Part shown: positions 58,996 through 64,000 of the stretch, one piece after another
Layout: each line of letters opens with the position of its first letter
Numbering within the stretch: the stretch's first letter is position 1
From: Pseudovibrio axinellae
GTDB lineage: Bacteria > Pseudomonadota > Alphaproteobacteria > Rhizobiales > Stappiaceae
DNA length: 64,000 nt
NCBI RefSeq assembly: GCF_900110875.1
Contig: NZ_FOFM01000004.1
Coordinates: 248,001-312,000 of the forward strand
Direction: 5' to 3'
Made by a program: the position numbers and the translations under genes
Notes under the pieces: generated by a model
The model's input: the letters and a program-made list of their open reading frames with translations, nothing else
Database searches by the model: none
What the model was told of the DNA's origin: nothing

Positions 58996-59726
58996 TGAAT
59001 AAACCAACAAAACCGGTGGAAGGCGTGTCTCTGAACGGCGAGGAGCGTGTTCCTGTATTGAGTCTGCAAGGCGTTTCCAGAAGTTTTGATGAGGGTGCGA
59101 GTAAACTTGAAATCTTAAAGGGCGCAGACCTGAACCTTTATGAAGGGGAGATGGTTGCCCTTGTTGCGCCTTCTGGTGCCGGAAAATCAACACTGATGCA
59201 CCTTGCTGGCCTGCTTGAAAAACCGCAGAGTGGCGAAATCATGATTGGTGGGCGGGAATGTTCCAAGCTCAACGATGAAGCGCGCACTGCTATTCGGCGC
59301 ACAGATATTGGATTTGTTTATCAGTTTCATCAGCTCCTTCCTGAATTTACTGCTTTGGAAAATATTGCGTTGCCGCAGATGATTTGCGGGTTGAAGCGCA
59401 AGGATGCAGAAGAGCGGGCGCGGCAGTTGCTCTCATATATGCGGTTGACGGATCGCGAGACACATCGCCCGGCAGAGCTGTCTGGTGGTGAACAGCAGCG
59501 TGTCGCGATTGCTCGCGCAGTTGCAAATGCCCCTCGTGTTCTGCTTGCCGATGAGCCAACCGGCAATTTGGACCCCAAAACATCGCAGTATGTGTTTGAG
59601 GCGCTTACTGCGTTGGTGCGTGCCTCAGGAGTTGCTGCACTGCTTGCGACGCATAACCTTGATATCGCCAAGCAAATGGACCGGCGAATAACGCTCAAAG
59701 ACGGCAAGGTTGTCGAGCTTCCATAA
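58992..59726 (+). CDS. lolD: Lipoprotein-releasing ABC transporter ATP-binding protein
   Basis: This 244-residue ATPase drives LolC. Walker A is A-P-S-G-A-G-K-S-T near residue 62, Q-loop Y-Q-F-H-Q-L-L-P near 115, signature L-S-G-G-E-Q-Q-R near 160, and Walker [12 protein letters not shown] near 180. The ATG overlaps the lolC stop (ATGA). A strong terminator follows, so lolC-lolD end a unit. Confidence 0.95.
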   Translation: MMNKPTKPVEGVSLNGEERVPVLSLQGVSRSFDEGASKLEILKGADLNLYEGEMVALVAPSGAGKSTLMHLAGLLEKPQSGEIMIGGRECSKLNDEARTAIRRTDIGFVYQFHQLLPEFTALENIALPQMICGLKRKDAEERARQLLSYMRLTDRETHRPAELSGGEQQRVAIARAVANAPRVLLADEPTGNLDPKTSQYVFEALTALVRASGVAALLATHNLDIAKQMDRRITLKDGKVVELP

Positions 59727-59735
59727 TGTTTCAAG

Positions 59736-59763
59736 TGCCAGCGATGTCCTCGCTGGCATTTTT
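59736..59763 (+). terminator. lolD intrinsic terminator
   Basis: TGCCAGCGA (59736-59744), loop TGTCC, TCGCTGGCA (59750-59758), then five T. Confidence 0.95.
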
Positions 59764-59999
59764 GTATTTTGACAATGTTCTCCCATATTTCTCCTCGCCA
59801 TTGACCAATGTAAAGCGCATTCGCTATGGGCTGCCGCGCGTAATTCCCCAGAAGTATTAACGCAAATGAATCAGTTAACTGTTTGACTTGAAAGGCTGAA
59901 ATTCTCGGCCATTAGTGGTTGGCGTTTGCCTGTCTTGCTTACATAAACAGATCATTAACCAACCGGACAACTGGGCTATTTTGGGGGTTGTGTGAAATA

Positions 60000-60014
60000 G
60001 AACATTTGTGGAAC
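60000..60014. promoter_or_regulatory. LexA (SOS) box
   Basis: GAAC-ATTTGTG-GAAC, which reads GTTC-N7-GTTC on the other strand. This is exactly the direct-repeat LexA site established for alphaproteobacteria. It lies 42 bp before a small ORF; a TTGTGG overlapping its right end could serve as -35 with TAGTGT at 60030-60035 as -10. Confidence 0.75.
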
Positions 60015-60055
60015 ATAGCATGTACAAATAGTGTTCAAATTAGTGGGTGTTCATT

Positions 60056-60157
60056 ATGGCATATATTCTGCGCGAAGCTGCTGCATTCGGTTCTGTTGTC
60101 CTTTTTGGTAGCAGTTGTTTGATCTGGGGAGAGGCTTTGACGCGTATCTTGCCCTAG
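60056..60157 (+). CDS. 33-residue single-pass membrane peptide, probably SOS-induced
   Basis: ATG 60056 opens 33 codons to TAG 60155. It begins M-A-Y-I-L-R-E-A-A-A-F-G and has one hydrophobic helix at about residues 8-26 that contains S-S-C-L-I-W, and ends T-R-I-L-P. The N-terminal R-E and C-terminal R would frame a helix of inner-membrane length. The ribosome site is weak (GTGGG, 8 nt). A consensus LexA box lies 42 bp upstream, so expression after DNA damage is expected. Caulobacter SidA, a 29-residue SOS-induced membrane inhibitor of division, is the closest functional parallel I know; sequence homology is not claimed. Confidence 0.65.
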   Translation: MAYILREAAAFGSVVLFGSSCLIWGEALTRILP

Positions 60158-60302
60158 GCTTTATACTGCGCGTTAAAGGGGAGAACCTTTGGGAAACTCG
60201 GGATAACCGACCTTCCATTTTTTTCCAGAATTGCATTTTGCTTTAGGCTCCTCCAAATGAGGTGTTACTGTCGCTCATATTCAGCGAACTAAAAGGTTCA
60301 AG

Positions 60303-63300
60303 ATGTCATCTCCAGGCTTTGTCCATCTTCGCGTTCATTCTGCATTTTCTTTGCTGGAAGGGGCTTTGCCCATAGGCAAGCTGATTGATCTTGCGTCCAA
60401 GGATGAGCAACCTGCTCTTGCAATTACCGATAGCGGGAACCTTTTTGGGGCTCTGGAGTTTTCGGAAAAAGCGTTTGGCTCTGGGCTGCAGCCCATTGTC
60501 GGGTGTCAGGTTTGCGTTAATTTTGGTGACCAGCCTGACGCTGTTGGGGATGAAGCTGTCAGTGACTTGGTGCTTCTGGCAGTCAACGAACAAGGCTACG
60601 AAAACCTGATGGACCTTGTGTCCCGCGCATTTTTGGACACCGAGCCGGGTCTTAAGGCGAGTGTGCCTCTTGCCCGCGTGCTGGATAAATCCGCGGGTGT
60701 GATTGCGTTGACAGGTGCTAGCGAAGGGCCCATCAACTCACTGTTGCTTGAAGGTGAAGGCGCGCTCGCAAAGTCCCGTTTGGAAGTTTTGAAGGGTGTG
60801 TTTGGGGATCGCCTTTATGTGGAGCTGCAGCGCCACAATATGAAAGGTGAGGAAGATGTTGAGGCCGAGCTCCTTAACCTTGCCTATGCTTTAAGTATCC
60901 CCATTGTTGCGACCAATGAATCATTTTTTCCCAATCCTGATGATTATGAGGCACATGATGCTCTCATTGCGATCTCAGAAGGGCGTGTGATTGTTGAGAC
61001 TGATCGACGGCAGTTGACGCCGGACCATTGCTTTAAAACACGCCAGCAAATGATGGAGCTGTTTTCTGACCTACCGGAAGCGTTGGAGAATTCGGTCAAT
61101 ATTGCACGCCGGTGTCATTATCGGCCACTGAAACGAGCACCTATTTTGCCCCGATTTGCAGGTGCTGATGCAGATGGCGAGGAGGCTGAGCGCGCTGAAT
61201 CAGATGAGTTGACCCGTCAGGCGAAAGAGGGGCTGCGTGCACGTTTAGACCTGCACGGACTTGCGCCTGACCTTGAAGAAAAAGATTACTGGGACCGGTT
61301 GGATTACGAGCTGGGCATCATCATTCGGATGAAATTCCCAGGTTACTTCCTGATCGTTGCTGACTTTATTAAGTGGGCAAAAGGGCAGGATATCCCGGTG
61401 GGCCCTGGTCGTGGCTCTGGTGCTGGTTCGCTTGTTGCCTGGTCTTTGACCATTACCGACCTGGATCCGATGCGGTTCTCATTGCTGTTTGAACGTTTTC
61501 TGAATCCAGACCGCGTTTCCATGCCGGATTTTGATATCGATTTTTGCCAGAATAGGCGAGAAGAGGTGATCCGTTATGTTCAGCGCAAGTATGGCCGCGA
61601 GCAGGTTGCGCAGATCATTACCTTTGGAACGTTGCAGGCCAAGGCTGTGCTGCGCGATGTGGGGCGTGTCTTGCAGATGCCCTATGGCCAGGTGGATCGT
61701 CTTAGTAAGCTTGTTCCAGGCAACCCCGCTAACCCTGTGACTTTGAGCGAGGCGCTTGAACAAGAGCCGCGATTGCGCGAAGCGACAAAGCAGGAGGAGG
61801 TGGTTGATCGCCTCTTGAAGATGGCGCAAAAGCTGGAAGGGCTTTATCGTCACGCTTCAACCCACGCGGCAGGTGTTGTTATCGGGGACCGCCCGTTAGA
61901 ACAGCTTGTCCCACTGTACCGCGATCCGCGTTCCGACATGCCTGTCGCGCAGTTCAATATGAAGTGGGTGGAGGCTGCCGGTCTTGTTAAGTTTGACTTT
62001 CTTGGCCTGAAAACACTTACGGTTATTGATACAGCTGTGGCGCATATCAAAAAGCGTGGTATCAACGTAAAGATTGAAGAAATCCCGATTGATGACCCTG
62101 CAACTTATAAGCTGCTTGCCGCCAGTGAGACCGTTGGCGTGTTCCAGCTGGAAAGTCAGGGCATGCGGCGGGCGATTGCTGGGATGCGGCCTGACAGGTT
62201 TGAGGATATTATTGCGTTGGTGGCGCTGTACCGGCCCGGCCCAATGGATAATATTCCAATCTACAACGCTGTTAAACATGGAGAGCAAGAGCCGGACTAC
62301 CTTCACCCGCTTCTTGAACCTATCCTGACTGAAACGAACGGCATTATCGTTTATCAGGAACAGGTGATGCAGATCGCCCAGGTGTTGTCTGGCTACTCCC
62401 TTGGTGAAGCGGATTTGCTGCGCCGTGCGATGGGTAAAAAGATTGCCGCTGAAATGGAAATTCAGAGGGCGCGGTTTGTGGAAGGGGCCGTTGCGCAAGA
62501 GGTCAATAAAGATCAGGCCGGAATGATCTACGACCTTGTTGCTAAGTTTGCAAACTACGGCTTCAACAAATCTCACGCGGCAGCCTATGCGCTGGTGGCC
62601 TATCAAACAGCTTGGTTAAAGGCGAACTATCCGGTTGAGTTTCTCGCTGGCATCATGACGCTCGACCTTGGAAATACAGATAAGCTCAGTGATTTTCGCC
62701 AGGAAGCTCTGCGTATGGGCATTGAGGTTGTGCCCCCTTCAGTCAATAAATCTGGTGTGCATTTTGATGTTCTAGATGGAAAGATTGTCTACGCCATGGG
62801 GGCGATTAAGGGTGTCGGTGAGCAAGCGGTTGAGCATATCGTAGAGGTGCGCGGGGACAAGCCTTTTGCTGACATGGCTGACTTTGCAACGCGCATCAGT
62901 CCTAAGGTTCTTAATAAGCGTACTATCGAAAACCTTATTGCTGCAGGCGCTTTTGATGAAATGAACGCCAACCGTGCACAGTTGCTGGATGGTCTGGAGC
63001 GCATTGTTGGTATGGCGCAGCGTACGGAGGAGAATAAAACCTCTGGGCAAAATGACTTTTTTGGCGGAGATAGTGCGCCTGAGCCGCTCATTCTCAACCC
63101 TACTGATCCGTGGCTTCCATCTGAGCGTTTGCAAAAAGAGTATGCTGCGGTTGGGTTTTATATTTCTGCCCATCCGCTTGATGAATATCACAACTTGTTC
63201 ACCAAGTTGCGCGTGCAGCTTTGGAAGGACTTTGAGCGATCAGTCAAAGCAGGCTCTTCTGCCGGGCGTTTGGCTGGGACTGTAACTGCAAAACAAGAGC

Positions 63301-63737
63301 GCAAGACCCGTACCGGGAACCAAATGGGTATTGTGCGAATTTCAGATCCGACAGGGCAATACGAAGCAGTTCTTTTTTCTGAGACGCTTAATCAGTGTCG
63401 TGATTTGCTTGAGCCGGGGCAATCTGTTGTGCTGCTCGTTCAAGCTGACATGCGCGATGATGAAGTGAGTGTGCGTATTTCTCAGGTGGAACCATTGGAG
63501 AAGGTGGCTGGCAGGGTGCATCGGACCTTGCGGGTCTTCCTTAATTCAGATGAGCCGATACAAAGTCTGAAGCGCCAGTTGCGCCGGGGGGGCGATGGCG
63601 AGGTGAGCTGCGTTGTACTGTTGGATAACGGTCAGCGCGAAGTGGAGGTCAAACTTCCGGGCAACTATCAGCTCTCGCCACAACTTTCTGGCGCGTTGAA
63701 GACACTGCCAGGTGTGATGGACGTTCAGATGTCTTAG
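60303..63737 (+). CDS. dnaE: DNA polymerase III alpha subunit
   Basis: This 1144-residue protein is the replicative polymerase. The N-terminal PHP domain starts H-L-R-V-H-S-A-F-S-L-L. The palm has the acidic pair in M-P-D-F-D-I-D-F near residue 408 and the G-P-G-R-G-S-G-A-G-S segment near 367. A helix-hairpin-helix region and an OB domain follow (after about 960). Length and the C-terminal beta-clamp/tau-binding region argue for DnaE1, not the shorter mutagenic DnaE2 that sits in imuAB operons. AAAGG precedes the ATG. The LexA box lies 289 bp upstream, but the SOS promoter reading is better suited to the small ORF. Confidence 0.96.
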   Translation: MSSPGFVHLRVHSAFSLLEGALPIGKLIDLASKDEQPALAITDSGNLFGALEFSEKAFGSGLQPIVGCQVCVNFGDQPDAVGDEAVSDLVLLAVNEQGYENLMDLVSRAFLDTEPGLKASVPLARVLDKSAGVIALTGASEGPINSLLLEGEGALAKSRLEVLKGVFGDRLYVELQRHNMKGEEDVEAELLNLAYALSIPIVATNESFFPNPDDYEAHDALIAISEGRVIVETDRRQLTPDHCFKTRQQMMELFSDLPEALENSVNIARRCHYRPLKRAPILPRFAGADADGEEAERAESDELTRQAKEGLRARLDLHGLAPDLEEKDYWDRLDYELGIIIRMKFPGYFLIVADFIKWAKGQDIPVGPGRGSGAGSLVAWSLTITDLDPMRFSLLFERFLNPDRVSMPDFDIDFCQNRREEVIRYVQRKYGREQVAQIITFGTLQAKAVLRDVGRVLQMPYGQVDRLSKLVPGNPANPVTLSEALEQEPRLREATKQEEVVDRLLKMAQKLEGLYRHASTHAAGVVIGDRPLEQLVPLYRDPRSDMPVAQFNMKWVEAAGLVKFDFLGLKTLTVIDTAVAHIKKRGINVKIEEIPIDDPATYKLLAASETVGVFQLESQGMRRAIAGMRPDRFEDIIALVALYRPGPMDNIPIYNAVKHGEQEPDYLHPLLEPILTETNGIIVYQEQVMQIAQVLSGYSLGEADLLRRAMGKKIAAEMEIQRARFVEGAVAQEVNKDQAGMIYDLVAKFANYGFNKSHAAAYALVAYQTAWLKANYPVEFLAGIMTLDLGNTDKLSDFRQEALRMGIEVVPPSVNKSGVHFDVLDGKIVYAMGAIKGVGEQAVEHIVEVRGDKPFADMADFATRISPKVLNKRTIENLIAAGAFDEMNANRAQLLDGLERIVGMAQRTEENKTSGQNDFFGGDSAPEPLILNPTDPWLPSERLQKEYAAVGFYISAHPLDEYHNLFTKLRVQLWKDFERSVKAGSSAGRLAGTVTAKQERKTRTGNQMGIVRISDPTGQYEAVLFSETLNQCRDLLEPGQSVVLLVQADMRDDEVSVRISQVEPLEKVAGRVHRTLRVFLNSDEPIQSLKRQLRRGGDGEVSCVVLLDNGQREVEVKLPGNYQLSPQLSGALKTLPGVMDVQMS

Positions 63738-63759
63738 TCTGCTTCGGGATATGCAAAAA

Positions 63760-63790
63760 AGAACCCCGCTGAAGATGTTCGGCGGGGTTT
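63760..63790 (+). terminator. dnaE intrinsic terminator
   Basis: AACCCCGC (from 63762) and GCGGGGTT with a 12-nt loop; an A-run lies to the left (63755-63760). The T-run on the right is short, so it may act mainly on leftward transcription from the gene beyond. Confidence 0.75.
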
Positions 63791-63842
63791 GCTATTTTAG
63801 GGCATGTTGCGTTTATTGGTGTTCATGCTAACTGCACCGACA

Positions 63843-64000
63843 CTAAAAGATCTTCTGGATGACCTGTTCAGCGCAGGCGTAGCCAAGGTTTCTGGCGAAG
63901 CGGTCTACGCGCCTTTGTCCTTGCTCAGCCAGATCAGTTAAATCGGCATGATCAATAACGTTGCAGGTTGAGGCAGCGAGGATTTTGCCATCCTTGGCGG
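63843..64000 (-). CDS. 3' end of an unidentified leftward gene (partial)
   Basis: On the minus strand an open frame enters from the right edge and ends at a TAG (63843-63845), giving 51 readable residues. They include A-K-D-G-K-I-L-A-A-S-T-C and end A-C-A-E-Q-V-I-Q-K-I-F. Two cysteines are visible. I do not recognise the family, and the rest lies outside the window. It converges on dnaE across a shared terminator. Confidence 0.6.
   Translation of the reverse strand, partial: AKDGKILAASTCNVIDHADLTDLAEQGQRRVDRFARNLGYACAEQVIQKIF

Larger units (their letters stand above)
59727..60302. promoter_or_regulatory. Region between lolD and dnaE
   Basis: It holds the lolD terminator, then about 230 bp without features, a LexA box, a 33-codon ORF, and 145 bp before dnaE. 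A degenerate second LexA-like sequence, GAAC-N7-AAAC, lies at 60183-60197. Confidence 0.6.

Noticed and set aside
60183-60197. Second LexA box GAAC-N7-AAAC
   Set aside because: One of the eight key bases differs; without conservation data it is not supported.
60303-63737. dnaE as the mutagenic DnaE2 because of the nearby SOS box
   Set aside because: Length (1144), domain set and lack of imuA/imuB neighbours fit the replicative DnaE1.

Overview
This 64-kb window is a core stretch of an alphaproteobacterial chromosome. It fits the Hyphomicrobiales and most resembles the Stappiaceae/Pseudovibrio group, although the genus is an inference from gene order and a G+C content that looks close to half (not computed). 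Evidence for the class: the order tig-clpP-clpX-lon-hupB-tRNAs-nuo-birA-rnj-mce-DUF1467-proS-lolC-lolD-dnaE, DUF455 and DUF1467 genes, a short-type ProS, glnB-glnA, and a GAAC-N7-GAAC LexA box. I saw no insertion sequence, prophage, CRISPR array or rRNA.

Layout. 1-3.8 kb: a DsbA-family disulfide protein, a BepA-like M48 protease with TPRs, and an aminotransferase. 3.9-15.8 kb: RNase E with an 805-bp leader region, then the cell-wall genes amiC and PBP1A, prfB with its programmed +1 frameshift, an M23 peptidase, a DUF455 ferritin-like protein and a Bcp peroxiredoxin. 15.9-26 kb: a 1077-residue AsmA/YhdP-like envelope protein, tyrS, the nitrogen pair glnB-glnA behind a recognisable sigma-54 promoter, a VOC protein and the NAD(P)HX repair enzyme. 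26-36 kb: tRNA-Leu, the proteostasis block tig/clpP/clpX/lon, HU, two identical tRNA-Val and four identical tRNA-Asp genes. 36.7-52 kb: a complete 14-subunit nuo operon (complex I) with an extra 78-residue membrane protein between nuoH and nuoI. 52-64 kb: birA, RNase J, mce, a DUF1467 protein, proS, lolC-lolD, a short SOS-controlled ORF, dnaE, and the 3' end of an unidentified leftward gene.

How the genes work together: envelope building and lipoprotein export (amiC, PBP1A, M23, AsmA-like, LolCD), protein quality control (Tig, ClpXP, Lon, M48, DsbA-like), RNA turnover (RNase E, RNase J), nitrogen sensing and assimilation (PII, GS), and respiration (Nuo). Most long genes end at clear intrinsic terminators, so transcription units can be drawn with fair confidence.

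Most worth a second look: a 33-codon ORF encoding a single-pass membrane peptide directly behind a LexA box between lolD and dnaE, reminiscent of SOS division inhibitors; two interleaved inverted repeats with pseudoknot topology in front of tRNA-Leu; an intrinsic terminator lying inside the first codons of birA after nuoN; inverted repeats in every long spacer of the nuo operon; and a 0.7-kb gene-free stretch before proS with terminators on both strands.
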